Shown here: one piece after another, positions 51,932 through 61,704 of the stretch | Layout of the letters: every line of letters begins with the position of its first letter | Numbering within the stretch: the first letter of the stretch is position 1 | NCBI RefSeq assembly: GCF_000379665.1 | Contig: NZ_KB903359.1 | Coordinates: 969,475 to 1,033,474, forward strand | Length of the DNA: 64,000 nt | Origin: Butyricimonas synergistica DSM 23225 | GTDB lineage: Bacteria > Bacteroidota > Bacteroidia > Bacteroidales > Marinifilaceae | Direction of reading: 5' to 3' | Translations under genes and position numbers: made by a program | Notes under the pieces: model-generated | Told to the model about the DNA's origin: nothing | The model's database searches: none | The model's input: only the letters and a program-made list of their open reading frames with translations

Positions 51932-53485
51932 TTAAAAATTCGCAACACTCCCATATTTAAAATTCACCTCGAGTATTTCCCCAAAACCGGATATTTCTGT
52001 TACAAAAGACTTCTCATTCGCAACACTCCAGCTTTTAGACAAATCATAAAGTATTAATGAACCATTTTCCAAACCGATTCCCACCGTACTATTCGTTCGT
52101 CCCAACTTTCCATGATCCAACGACATGATTTTGTAATCAAACGCCTTATACAATTTCGGTTCCCCCAATCCTTTAGATTTACGTTCCACGTAGTAAAGAG
52201 AATTGGGTTCATTTTGTGCAGAATAAAGCACGTAAGATTTAATCATTCCCATGTAAGGATCGTTTAATATACAGAACTTACTATCTACACCCATATTAGC
52301 CGGACAAATAATATTCTCGTAAGTAATCGTAGCGGAAGGACTCGTACGCCCATTAAATTCAACAACAAACTCCAACGCCTCCAATCCTCCCGAAGGATTT
52401 TTCATGATACAGAAATAAGTATAATCTGTGTCCCAGGAATAAAAAGGTTTAATGAATTTAGATGTCACTATTTCGTATCCTTTCCAATCATTTACCCCAT
52501 CCTTTGCGGGAAAAGAAAGTATATCTCCCGCCCGATCACCAAAATATTGAGTATTCCAATCATAATCGGTATTCACAACTAGAAAGCGACCGTTCTTCTT
52601 ATCAAACAACATCGCCATTTTTGACTTATGCTGGCATAATGTCATTGATGAAACAATTAACTCTTCTCCCTCGAACTTCACGGGCAAATCACTAAAACGC
52701 CCCGTGTAGTAACCCTTACCATTCTTTCGCATGTAAAGTCGCCCGTCATCAGCTAATAAATAATCGACAAAACCGCAATATAAAGCATTTTTAAATCGTA
52801 TGCCGGAAGGTATTTCATCGCCTATCCATTCTTGATTCAACGACACGGTTTTAGCCAAACTCTTACCATCCATGGAAAAACATTTGGACGGATCGGCATC
52901 CAAATACATCACCTCCCCCACAATATTTGTCTTTTCTGTAGACCAATATTCCAACACGCCAAGTGGACTTATCGCCTCGATTTCATCCATCACGTTCATA
53001 TAAGGAGTATATATATATGACGGACTAGCAGGTTTCTCGTTCACCACATGTAAACGCACCTTTCCAACCTCCCTGTCCAACACGGTCCATGCTCGTTCAA
53101 AAGGTTCAAGCAACATAATAAAGAAGCTATACACATCAGCGTTATCAGCTGAATTACGTCTAATCATCAACGTTCCACTCGCTGTAGATTTCGATATATT
53201 GCATTCCCATTCCAATACCTTCTCTTGCGAAACAGATTTTCCGTCAATAAACCATTCGTACGATAAATCTTCCGGGTTGTCATATTCCACGTACGGAACA
53301 ATACGCAAGGTCTGTCCTTGAACAACCTCATAAGGTTGATTTTCCTTAAAAGCGTGTTCATCTTCGTCATTTATCAGAAGAACAGGCTTTTTCAGTTCTT
53401 TATAATCTGTATTCGTGTCATCCTTGAAACATGAACAACATAACGTAAAGAACAACACGAAGATTAATAATATATTCTTTCTCAT
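51932..53485 (-). CDS. PKD-like family lipoprotein (third SusC/D locus)
   Basis: The 517-residue product has lipoprotein signal MRKNILLIFVLFFTLCCSCFKDD. An N-terminal PKD/Ig-like domain (about 50-130) has VVQGQTLRIVPYVEYDNPEDLSYEWFIDGKSV, the characteristic YEWfIdG. The following ~350 residues are beta-propeller-like with repeated strands (YCGFVDYLLADDGRLYMRKNG, CQHKSKMAMLFDKKNGRFLVVNTDYDW). This is the 'PKD-like family lipoprotein' often found with SusC/D, DUF4843 and DUF5117-type metalloproteases. It is the last gene of the locus and is probably a surface substrate-binding component. Confidence 0.85.
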   Translation of the reverse strand: MRKNILLIFVLFFTLCCSCFKDDTNTDYKELKKPVLLINDEDEHAFKENQPYEVVQGQTLRIVPYVEYDNPEDLSYEWFIDGKSVSQEKVLEWECNISKSTASGTLMIRRNSADNADVYSFFIMLLEPFERAWTVLDREVGKVRLHVVNEKPASPSYIYTPYMNVMDEIEAISPLGVLEYWSTEKTNIVGEVMYLDADPSKCFSMDGKSLAKTVSLNQEWIGDEIPSGIRFKNALYCGFVDYLLADDGRLYMRKNGKGYYTGRFSDLPVKFEGEELIVSSMTLCQHKSKMAMLFDKKNGRFLVVNTDYDWNTQYFGDRAGDILSFPAKDGVNDWKGYEIVTSKFIKPFYSWDTDYTYFCIMKNPSGGLEALEFVVEFNGRTSPSATITYENIICPANMGVDSKFCILNDPYMGMIKSYVLYSAQNEPNSLYYVERKSKGLGEPKLYKAFDYKIMSLDHGKLGRTNSTVGIGLENGSLILYDLSKSWSVANEKSFVTEISGFGEILEVNFKYGSVANF

Positions 53486-53508
53486 AACATCATTTTTACA
53501 CGTTAAAA

Positions 53509-54192
53509 CTAACCAATAACCGGTACCGTTACCACTCCTCCATTCTCGTCATAAAGAGGTTTTCCGAGAGATTCCAAATAATACTTGAATTGCCTAGCAT
53601 AATACAACTTCTCACTGGCTTCCAATGCCCCGTAATCGCCAGCATAAATGTGATTCACGAATTCTGTTAACTTAACTTCCGACCACGTTCCCAAATAAGA
53701 GTCTACAACCTCTTGTGACCACCATTCAGGTTTATCGATCTTGTGAGTATACGTGATTTTAATCTCCAAAGAATCTCGGGTCGAAGCCTCAAAACTTGCG
53801 TTACTGATAAGCCGCAAACAAAGATCTACACTTTGCTCTTTCAACCGCTCACTATCAATAAGCATCACTCGAAGCGTATCTTGATAAAAATCAGCTCGAA
53901 ACGGTTGTTCCAAAAGGACATCATATTCCCCAGCAACGGCAGTCGTTTTATCTGCTATAATCTCCCAAGCAACAGTCGCATTTTCCTCCAACTTCGCACC
54001 CACGTATTTCACCGGAATCAACACCTCGTGGCGATCACTTCCCTGACTATACATGAAAGAATAACTAAGCGTATTTTCCCCATAAGGAAATTGGATAAAT
54101 CTCGAATCAGTAAAGAATGAAATCTCATCTTCCTGGCAAGAAGTCCCGTAAAACATGAGAAATACAATAACAATATAAATACAATTCTTCAT
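53509..54192 (-). CDS. DUF4843 lipoprotein (third SusC/D locus)
   Basis: The start is taken at ATG 54192 (MKNCIYIVIVFLMFYGTSCQEDE), a good lipoprotein signal; the in-frame codons upstream run into the SusD gene. The product is 227 residues. The N-terminal half is DUF4843: ISFFTDSRFIQFPYGENTLSYSFMYSQGSDRHEVLIPVKYVGAKLEENATVAWEII, with DKTTAVAGEYDVLLEQPF. The C-terminal half (WWSQEVVDSYLGTWSEVKLTEFVNHIYAGDYGAL) is helical and Trp-rich. It recurs between SusD and PKD-like genes in Bacteroidales. Surface exposed, ligand unknown. Confidence 0.85.
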   Translation of the reverse strand: MKNCIYIVIVFLMFYGTSCQEDEISFFTDSRFIQFPYGENTLSYSFMYSQGSDRHEVLIPVKYVGAKLEENATVAWEIIADKTTAVAGEYDVLLEQPFRADFYQDTLRVMLIDSERLKEQSVDLCLRLISNASFEASTRDSLEIKITYTHKIDKPEWWSQEVVDSYLGTWSEVKLTEFVNHIYAGDYGALEASEKLYYARQFKYYLESLGKPLYDENGGVVTVPVIG

Positions 54193-54211
54193 AACATTCA
54201 CGTTTAAATTA

Positions 54212-55645
54212 TTAAATGGCACTTTCACTCGTGGGTTTGGGCAATACCAATTTCCCTTTCGCATCCACTTTCCCCTTAGAGGTATAGATTTTATTCAAGC
54301 GCTTGAACATAAAGAGTATTTGTCCTTCACTAATCAAATCTTTGCGAGCATCATTCACTAATTTATCCATCACCACACCAGCCGCTAAATCTACTTGCAA
54401 AGCTTTTCCACCTCGGGCTTTCCTTACCATGTTAAGCACCTGTACAGCATGCTCAACATCTTCAACATACAAATAACATTCGGCTGCAATATAACATATC
54501 TCACTCAAGCGGATGAGAGGAACGTATCCCGTGTACGCTTCTTTGCCCCGGTCTTCCATATATTTTACCACGATGTTATGATCAAGCAAATCCTCCCGCT
54601 TATCGTAATCATCGGCAGCTTCACCCGGGTCAAACAACGCGGGATCTTCCACGTAAAGCGTTGCCCGTTCGCCACTGGAATAATTGGCATATCCCTCAAC
54701 CATCTTCGAATAGTTCAAGCAAAACAATACCCCATCCATCATTTTAGGATCAGAAGCGATATTATTTCCTTCCGTCAAACGCAATGTACCATTCTCTACC
54801 AAATGGACAATTTCCAGGGCTTGTTTCATTGCCAAATCATATTGTCCCGCATACAAGTAAACTCGGGCAAGCAAACCAGTCACTGCATAATAATTCAAAC
54901 GGGTTCCGCGAAACGCATAAAACTTTCCCCAGTCAGGCATGGTTGACTTTGTCAAGCGCATTTCCGTATTCGTGATAAATGTCTTATTTCCTTGTAAAGT
55001 ATCAAAAGTCGCTAACAAATCTTTACTCATTTTCAAATCCTTGACAATCTTCTCTAATACTTCATTCGTAGGTATTGCTGGATTGAATATCATAGGATAT
55101 TGGGTCACGTAAGGTATGTAACTACCGGTCGCATCAAGGAGTGGAGCTTGCGCAAAAACCCTCAACATATCAAAATGTATAAAAGCTCGTAAAGCAAGAG
55201 CTTCTCCCATAAGTACATTCTTTTCCAACTGCCCGTTATCAAAAAATGTTGAATCCTGCTGTTCTATATGTTCTATCAAATTATTAGCTCGAGCTATTCC
55301 CCGGTAACCATTCTCCCAAATCGAACTACCAACCGACCTCACTTCCTTCGTATCATAATTAAAATCACGCATAGCGATAAATCCTTTATGCTCGTCAACA
55401 TTGTCTGTCAATGTATAAACACCAGCCCAAGCATCCATGGCACCCCACGAAAGATGACGTCCGTAAAGTTCTGGCTCTCCTATATTATAATATATACCGT
55501 TTAGCACAGAATAGAAACCTTTCGTGTTCTTATACATTTCATCTTCGGCAATATCCGTTTCCGGCTCCACTTCCAACCAGGCATTACAGGAAGCCATCCC
55601 AAATGCTATCACCAATAATCCTATTTTTCTGAATATATTCTTCAT
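54212..55645 (-). CDS. SusD/RagB-family lipoprotein (third locus)
   Basis: The 477-residue product has signal MKNIFRKIGLLVIAFGMASCNAWLEV with Cys about residue 20. It has SusD-type features: NAWLEVEPETDIAEDEMYKNTKGFYSVLNGIYYNIG, NVLMGEALALRAFIHFDMLRVFAQAP (the 'EA.aLRAf.hFdllR.f' helix) and LIRLSEICYIAAECYLYVEDVEHAVQVLNMVRKARGG. The gene follows the SusC stop by 17 bases. It is the lid of the third SusC/D pair. Confidence 0.93.
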   Translation of the reverse strand: MKNIFRKIGLLVIAFGMASCNAWLEVEPETDIAEDEMYKNTKGFYSVLNGIYYNIGEPELYGRHLSWGAMDAWAGVYTLTDNVDEHKGFIAMRDFNYDTKEVRSVGSSIWENGYRGIARANNLIEHIEQQDSTFFDNGQLEKNVLMGEALALRAFIHFDMLRVFAQAPLLDATGSYIPYVTQYPMIFNPAIPTNEVLEKIVKDLKMSKDLLATFDTLQGNKTFITNTEMRLTKSTMPDWGKFYAFRGTRLNYYAVTGLLARVYLYAGQYDLAMKQALEIVHLVENGTLRLTEGNNIASDPKMMDGVLFCLNYSKMVEGYANYSSGERATLYVEDPALFDPGEAADDYDKREDLLDHNIVVKYMEDRGKEAYTGYVPLIRLSEICYIAAECYLYVEDVEHAVQVLNMVRKARGGKALQVDLAAGVVMDKLVNDARKDLISEGQILFMFKRLNKIYTSKGKVDAKGKLVLPKPTSESAI

Positions 55646-55662
55646 AACTATCGTTTTAAAAA

Positions 55663-58600
55663 TTAGAAGGATGCACTAAGGGTAAAATTAAACGCTCGGG
55701 CAAAAGGATACTGGGTTCCTTTCTCCATCTTGACTGTACTGATCGTGAACAAGTCTGAAGCATTCAATTGCAGTTTCAATCGACTTAATCGAATTTTTTC
55801 TACCAATTTTTTCGGGAATTCATACCCTAAAGAAATAGAAGACAACGACAACTTGTTATAATCCTGTACAAAACGAGAAGTCGGTAAAGTCGGTTCCTGC
55901 CAAGAATTCAAGCGTTTGAATTGTTTCACATCCCCAACTTCTTTCCAACGATCCCGCAACACCCGAACATCACAATTCCGGGTCAAATCAGCTCGTTCTA
56001 TCTTATCCAACAAGGTATTATTATAAATTTCACCACCAAATTCATACATAAAATAAGCATCCAACGTGAAACCCAAGTAATACAAATTAAAACCGAAAGA
56101 CCCGTTAAACATCGGTTCTGTATCTCCAATCACAACATTTTCACTTCCCAACCATCTATATCCAGTACTACCGTCTTGGTAACGATAATACTCCCTTCCG
56201 GTAGCAGGATCTATTCCTAAAGAATTCATCCCGTAAATAGAAGTCAACGAAGCACCCTCGTAATATTTCAACAAAGGTTTATCATTATTATAAGGATCAT
56301 TCACGAAATGTTCATTCACTCGCTCATTATACGTTTGCATGGAATTGGATATTTTGGTCAAACAGTTCTCATTATGCACGGCATTTACGAACACGTATAA
56401 TTGCAAATCCTTATTACTAATCAATTTACTCCTCACATTCAACTCAATACCTTTGTTTTCCACACAGCCGACATTTTCTTTATAGGAAGTGAATCCGGAA
56501 GAAGAAGGGATAAACATATCTGCTATCAAATCCTTCGTGTTCTTCTGGTAATAAATAAACTTAAGGTAAAAAGCCTCATGAAACAAAGATAATTCAGCAC
56601 CAATATCAAATATCTCGGTTTTTTCCCATTCCAAATTAGGATTTCCCATGTAATCCAACTTAGCGGCATGCCCCGTGGTATACCAAGCATCCGTTTCGAA
56701 AAAGAATCTGTTTTGTGCCGTATAAGAAGGAAAATTTACTTTTCCCGTCATCCCGTAAGAACCGCGTATTTTCAATTGTTGCAACCAAGGCGTATGTTCC
56801 TTGAAAAACGAATAATTATGGATATTCACCCCCAATCCCCCGGAAGCAAAAGGAGCGTATTTCTTCTTTGTCCCGAACTGAGAACTACCATCCAACCTCA
56901 TGGATACATCTGCTAAATATATATTATTATAAGAATAATTCAAGGTGAACAGAGCCCCAAACAAACGAACTTTATCGTATGCATTCGTCGGTTTTCCCCT
57001 CAACTCTTTAGCAAAATCAGGAGAAGAATACCCTCCTTCCGGAAAATCCACGTAATACAATCCTTTGTACTTTGAAATGGTCTCTTTTATATTTATTCCC
57101 GCTGCAAGATTGACATTATGCTTGTCAATTTGGTCGTTGTAATAAAGTAACCCGCTAAAATCATAACCGGAAGAAATACGTTCCGTGATACGTAGATCTC
57201 CCTTAATATCACGATTAAGGAAAAAAGTGGCTTCTGGATCTTGAAATTTTTCTGTTTCCTCTACTTTATAATTGAAGGCAATATTTGCTTTCAAATTTAA
57301 CTTAGGAGTTATATACCAACGTACGTCAAAATTATCATAAAACTCTTTGTAATTCGATCTGTCAAAACTAGAAAGAGTTGCATCATAAACCGGATTACGA
57401 TAGTTACCGCCTCCATGCCAATCTTTCATATCACTGGCCACCCGACCATTTTCATCAAGATAAGAATCATACGGATTCATTTTCACGATATCAGAATAAT
57501 TCCCGTAAGGAGATTCCTGCGAATTCATGCCATCATAAGTAGCATTATTACGGAAATGGAATTTATCCATCTGATAAGAAAGCGTGAAACCGAATCCCAT
57601 AGTTTCACGATAAGAATCTTTCATCACCCCATTATCACGGTCATACTTCAAATCCACCCCGTAACGCATATTTTTAACTCCACCTTCCAAATAAATATTA
57701 TGCTTGTGACTTAATGAATTACGCAAGGGCAATGCCATCCAATCCGTATTGATTCCTTTCTCAATATTCTGTAACTTCAGGTTATATTTCTTCTGCAAAT
57801 CTGAAAAACGAGTAGGATCATCACTTTCAAATAATCCGGCAGCAACCTCCGCTTCCAATTTCTGACGAGCATCCATCAAATTATAAAAAGAAAGGTCTGG
57901 CATACTCAATTTCAAATCGGCATTATAATTAACCACAAGTTCTCCCGGTTTCGGGGCTATCGTGGTGATAACAACCACTCCATTGGCAGCACGGCTTCCA
58001 TACATAGCTGTTGCCGCAGCATCTTTCAATAGATTAATGCTCTCAATTCTGTTCACGTCAAGATCGTATATCTTTGTTACAGAAACCTCATAGCCATCCA
58101 AAATAAAAGTAGGTAAATTAGGATTACTATTCAAAGATGTTTCCGATATATCCGTTTTATCCAATTCCGTAATACCGATACCAGACTGCCCTCTCACATA
58201 CATTTCGGGAAGTGCATTCGGATTGGAACCCATTGTCAAATTCTCCTTTATCCTAAACGAAGGATCAAACATCTGTATTCCTGCTATAATATTATTCGGT
58301 GACACTGTCTTCAATTGTTCTTTATCAATCGTGGTTACCGAACCAGTAAAAGATTTTTTCGAAATATTCGCGTACCCCGTCACAATCACTTCATCAACTT
58401 CCTGTGTATCCGGTTTCATCCGAATATTTAATTGCGTAAAATCATTTACCAAAACTTTTCCATCACGAATTATTTCGATTTCTTGGGTTTGCATACTGAT
58501 AAAACTAAATACTAGTGTTACATTCTTAGCCTTCACGTAATCTAGTTTAAATTTTCCATCAGCATCCGAAGCTGTCCCATGAGTTGATCCTTTTATTAAT

Positions 58601-59031
58601 ATCGTCACTCCAGGCAAAGCCTCCCCTTGTTCATCCACAACTACTCCCTGTATACTCAATCGTTCCACCTCAACTTCTTTCTTCGGGTTCTCTTTCAACA
58701 CAACAAGTTTATTTTGAAATTCATAAATCACATTTGTTTCTTTAAAACAAATATCCAATATTACCCGAAGTGACGCATTTTTTACATCCAAAGACACTTT
58801 AGGTAACGCCTCTATCAACTTATTATTATATAAGAAATCATAATCAGAATGGTTATCCAAATAATTAATAACCTCCTTTACTGGTGCTTTTTCAAATTTC
58901 ACGGAAAACTGTCGCTCGTTTCCACTTTGAGCAAACAAGTTTCCTGAACCATATAAAACTACCAAATTAAAGAATAGAAATATCCATCCTATCCTACAAT
59001 TTTGCAATATTCTATCACACAATTCTTTCAT
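55663..59031 (-). CDS. SusC/RagA-family TonB-dependent transporter with STN domain (third locus)
   Basis: The 1122-residue product has a signal segment (IGWIFLFFNLVVLYGSGNLFAQ). A secretin/TonB short N-terminal (STN) domain spans about 42-112 (FSVKFEKAPVKEVINYLDNHSDYDFLYNNKLIEALPKVSLDVKNASLRVILDICF). The carboxypeptidase-like domain spans about 125-205, then TonB-box DEVIVTGYAN, plug with INLLKDAAATAMYGSRAANGVVVITT, and a barrel ending FNFTLSASF. STN-containing SusCs usually signal to an anti-sigma/ECF sigma pair; none is visible here, so it may lie upstream beyond the window. The gene follows the two metalloproteases on the same strand. Confidence 0.95.
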   Translation of the reverse strand: MKELCDRILQNCRIGWIFLFFNLVVLYGSGNLFAQSGNERQFSVKFEKAPVKEVINYLDNHSDYDFLYNNKLIEALPKVSLDVKNASLRVILDICFKETNVIYEFQNKLVVLKENPKKEVEVERLSIQGVVVDEQGEALPGVTILIKGSTHGTASDADGKFKLDYVKAKNVTLVFSFISMQTQEIEIIRDGKVLVNDFTQLNIRMKPDTQEVDEVIVTGYANISKKSFTGSVTTIDKEQLKTVSPNNIIAGIQMFDPSFRIKENLTMGSNPNALPEMYVRGQSGIGITELDKTDISETSLNSNPNLPTFILDGYEVSVTKIYDLDVNRIESINLLKDAAATAMYGSRAANGVVVITTIAPKPGELVVNYNADLKLSMPDLSFYNLMDARQKLEAEVAAGLFESDDPTRFSDLQKKYNLKLQNIEKGINTDWMALPLRNSLSHKHNIYLEGGVKNMRYGVDLKYDRDNGVMKDSYRETMGFGFTLSYQMDKFHFRNNATYDGMNSQESPYGNYSDIVKMNPYDSYLDENGRVASDMKDWHGGGNYRNPVYDATLSSFDRSNYKEFYDNFDVRWYITPKLNLKANIAFNYKVEETEKFQDPEATFFLNRDIKGDLRITERISSGYDFSGLLYYNDQIDKHNVNLAAGINIKETISKYKGLYYVDFPEGGYSSPDFAKELRGKPTNAYDKVRLFGALFTLNYSYNNIYLADVSMRLDGSSQFGTKKKYAPFASGGLGVNIHNYSFFKEHTPWLQQLKIRGSYGMTGKVNFPSYTAQNRFFFETDAWYTTGHAAKLDYMGNPNLEWEKTEIFDIGAELSLFHEAFYLKFIYYQKNTKDLIADMFIPSSSGFTSYKENVGCVENKGIELNVRSKLISNKDLQLYVFVNAVHNENCLTKISNSMQTYNERVNEHFVNDPYNNDKPLLKYYEGASLTSIYGMNSLGIDPATGREYYRYQDGSTGYRWLGSENVVIGDTEPMFNGSFGFNLYYLGFTLDAYFMYEFGGEIYNNTLLDKIERADLTRNCDVRVLRDRWKEVGDVKQFKRLNSWQEPTLPTSRFVQDYNKLSLSSISLGYEFPKKLVEKIRLSRLKLQLNASDLFTISTVKMEKGTQYPFARAFNFTLSASF

Positions 59032-59064
59032 AATTCGTTATTAAGTTATAGTATAAATCTAGAA

Positions 59065-59103
59065 ATATCCACCATGACAACAATATGTTGTCATGGTGGA
59101 TAT
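59065..59103 (-). terminator. Perfect 18-bp hairpin between pseudoprotease and SusC genes
   Basis: The arms ATATCCACCATGACAACA (59065-59082) and TGTTGTCATGGTGGATAT (59086-59103) with loop ATA fill half the 78-base gap. On the minus strand it starts 6 bases after the pseudoprotease stop, with a weak ATTTCT tail. It may end the protease transcript, partly attenuate read-through to SusC, or stabilise the upstream mRNA. Confidence 0.75.
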
Positions 59104-59109
59104 GTTTTA

Positions 59110-61689
59110 TCAATCTAACAATTTACTAATAGAATCATACATAAAGCGATAATGCTTACGCACATTCGGAGAACCTGAATTCAAGCATTTCTCAACCAAC
59201 ACACGCATATCCTTCAAAATATCATAATACACGTGACGGGTTGACTGTATATTAAACACAGGCCAAGTTTTCAACTCCCCGTAATTTCCAGCCATAATGT
59301 CCTCGTTTTTATAACCGTCAATCAATCTCTCCTCACAAAGAGCTAATTCTTTTGCATCCGTAACGTCTACAATTTTCACATCATTATATAACATTTCTGC
59401 AAGAGCATTAGACGCACCACCGGAACTCTTGCCAGAACGATCAACCATCTGCGAACTCTTCATCATTGTTCTGAAGAAATAACTCTGGTAATACAATTCT
59501 TCCTCGGAAATTTCCTCTCCACGACGAGTTTTCTCGAACAATTTTCGATACAATTTATAGATATAATCCGTGTGAGTTATATACTCACCTTCTACCTGCT
59601 CGTACGCAAACAACTTGCCAGCCATCACATTAAGCAACAACATCACGTAATCCTTATGCATCTCCATATTTGAACGCATTAAAGGCATTTTAGTTTCCAA
59701 ATCCGGACGATCCAACCAAGAGGGACGCAATAATTGTGTAAAAAACAAGTCAAGAGCCTCTTGTTGACGCTTTTTATCTATGAAGCGGTACATCGGAACG
59801 GGATCTCCGGCCTTCTTCTCGTAAGTGAAAATTCCATAACAATTCATCGCCACTTGAGTGATCATCTTCTTGTATTGGCGTTGCAACATCAAATAAATGG
59901 AACCACGAAAATCAAATTCGGGATCTTCTTCATCCGTAATCCATTTATCAAAATTCTGTACCATGAATTTCAAATTCTCCATCCCATACTTGAAAGCTTT
60001 TAAATCATCATTTCCCACGTCATTAGCTCCACAATCCGGACAATCTTTCGCATATTCATAACGATATTTAGGATCACCTACCTTCTCGGAAACCCATTTC
60101 TCAACAACCTTAAATTCCTCTTCTGGTGTATTTGCCCCGGGAATAGGTGCATACAAACATTTCACCACGTGATAATCATATTCTCCCACGCCCACCGGAG
60201 TAAGGCGAATCCCTTTTGAAACGGCATCCACGGGTGCAACCGTATTATAAGGAGCCAAATCAAGCAAAGAAGGAGAAGTACCATATTTTTGCGTGAAAGA
60301 AGCAGAACGCAATGAATCTATCGAGAAGGCAGCAGAAGAAGTCAGATTATATGTCATACCGAAACATTCTGTCCCCGCCAACCAAGCGAAATAATTCTTT
60401 ATATCTTCCTTCAAACGATCATCTGAAAGATAACGTTTTCTCACTGACGGATCGGCATGTGCTGTATTAAGGAATACGTTATACGGGATATTCACCACAT
60501 AATTATGCGTCACCAGTATATTGGTATTCAATATCTCTCCCGACCGTGGATCGGCATACGTACGAACCGTTATACCACTGGCAAGTGAAGGCACGTAACG
60601 TATGCAATTATAACTAAAATTATCTGGATCGAAAGAAGAATCACACCTCGGGTAATCCCTTACCTGAATGACATTTTTATACCCGATAGCGTCAAAAGTC
60701 TTATTCCACTCCAACAACCCTTCCGTGATTCCTGCACGTACAAGTGGACTTAACAAAGTATCCAAATAAAATACGATCGGTTTTTTAGGCTCTACTTTCT
60801 CACCTGCTCTAAAAGCGGACTCATTTTGCGGTTCCAACCTCCATCTTAAAGCATAATACACAGGAGCCAAAATCTCGCCATTCCCACGATAATTCCATTT
60901 TCCCAACACTTGTAAAGGCAAACGGTAATCTGCCAAACGAGGCTTCATCTGAACTTCAGGCAACAAAGCCAATGTACGAGTCACCACAGCAGTCGTGTAA
61001 CGATTGTAAATATTCACTTTACTATTATACGTCAAACGACTCTGAACGGAAACATTATTCTCAAAAGCTTTCACATCCTCCAAAACGGATAAGTCGTCCA
61101 CCAATCGATAATTAACACCTTTCAACATCAGTTTTGATTCAGAACGAGGATCAATCGCCGAAATCAAACGCTCACTGCCCGTGAAGAATTTAGTCATATC
61201 AAAAACAACTGCCGTGCTATCAGGCGAATAAGCCTTAATTTCAAACGATGCCATGATAGCCCCTGTGTTGCTTCTCTCTATAGCCCGGGCAATATTAATA
61301 TCGCCTCCTCCGGCTATCGATTGATTTCTATCTCGACGCAATTGCACGTGTTTACCTATTTTACTGAAATACACGCGCAAAGGAATATAAGCGTTCTTCC
61401 CCACGTAACAATCCGTGTGGTCGCTTATCTCGGAAACGACTGAAGCCAACATCATATCTTTCTTCAGTAATTCTAAAGGCAATTCGACAAACAATTTTCC
61501 ATCTACAAGGTGCAATGTCATCAATCCTTGCACCTGTTTCATCTTTTTGCCTTTCAAAAGTTTTTCATACTCCGATGCAGCTCTCTGCACAGAATTTCCT
61601 TCGATGTTTTTTTCCTTCCTCTTATCCGCTCCAGCCAAAGAAACCGAAAGACAGAGAAGCAAAACCATATACATTAATTTGTTCATCAT
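59110..61689 (-). CDS. DUF5117/DUF4953 metalloprotease paralogue lacking zinc ligands (probable pseudoprotease)
   Basis: The 859-residue product has signal peptide MMNKLMYMVLLLCLSVSLAGA. It keeps the full family order: DUF5118-like segment (about 35-90, YEKLLKGKKMKQVQGLMTLHLVDGKLFVELP), DUF5117 (about 95-290) and the DUF4953 catalytic-type domain. Where the paralogue upstream has HEVGH and a third His six residues on, this one has Leu437-Ala-Gly-Thr-Glu441 and Tyr447. All three zinc His and the catalytic Glu are gone, yet flanking blocks (FSIDSLRSASFTQKYGT) remain. Reading frame and length are intact, arguing for a kept non-catalytic role. Its gene lies 15 bases after the active paralogue. 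Confidence 0.9.
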   Translation of the reverse strand: MMNKLMYMVLLLCLSVSLAGADKRKEKNIEGNSVQRAASEYEKLLKGKKMKQVQGLMTLHLVDGKLFVELPLELLKKDMMLASVVSEISDHTDCYVGKNAYIPLRVYFSKIGKHVQLRRDRNQSIAGGGDINIARAIERSNTGAIMASFEIKAYSPDSTAVVFDMTKFFTGSERLISAIDPRSESKLMLKGVNYRLVDDLSVLEDVKAFENNVSVQSRLTYNSKVNIYNRYTTAVVTRTLALLPEVQMKPRLADYRLPLQVLGKWNYRGNGEILAPVYYALRWRLEPQNESAFRAGEKVEPKKPIVFYLDTLLSPLVRAGITEGLLEWNKTFDAIGYKNVIQVRDYPRCDSSFDPDNFSYNCIRYVPSLASGITVRTYADPRSGEILNTNILVTHNYVVNIPYNVFLNTAHADPSVRKRYLSDDRLKEDIKNYFAWLAGTECFGMTYNLTSSAAFSIDSLRSASFTQKYGTSPSLLDLAPYNTVAPVDAVSKGIRLTPVGVGEYDYHVVKCLYAPIPGANTPEEEFKVVEKWVSEKVGDPKYRYEYAKDCPDCGANDVGNDDLKAFKYGMENLKFMVQNFDKWITDEEDPEFDFRGSIYLMLQRQYKKMITQVAMNCYGIFTYEKKAGDPVPMYRFIDKKRQQEALDLFFTQLLRPSWLDRPDLETKMPLMRSNMEMHKDYVMLLLNVMAGKLFAYEQVEGEYITHTDYIYKLYRKLFEKTRRGEEISEEELYYQSYFFRTMMKSSQMVDRSGKSSGGASNALAEMLYNDVKIVDVTDAKELALCEERLIDGYKNEDIMAGNYGELKTWPVFNIQSTRHVYYDILKDMRVLVEKCLNSGSPNVRKHYRFMYDSISKLLD

Positions 61690-61704
61690 ATCTAATTCTT
61701 ATTT

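Noticed and set aside
54193-54264. Extension of the DUF4843 lipoprotein into the SusD gene
   Set aside because: It would bury the lipoprotein signal that starts at 54192.
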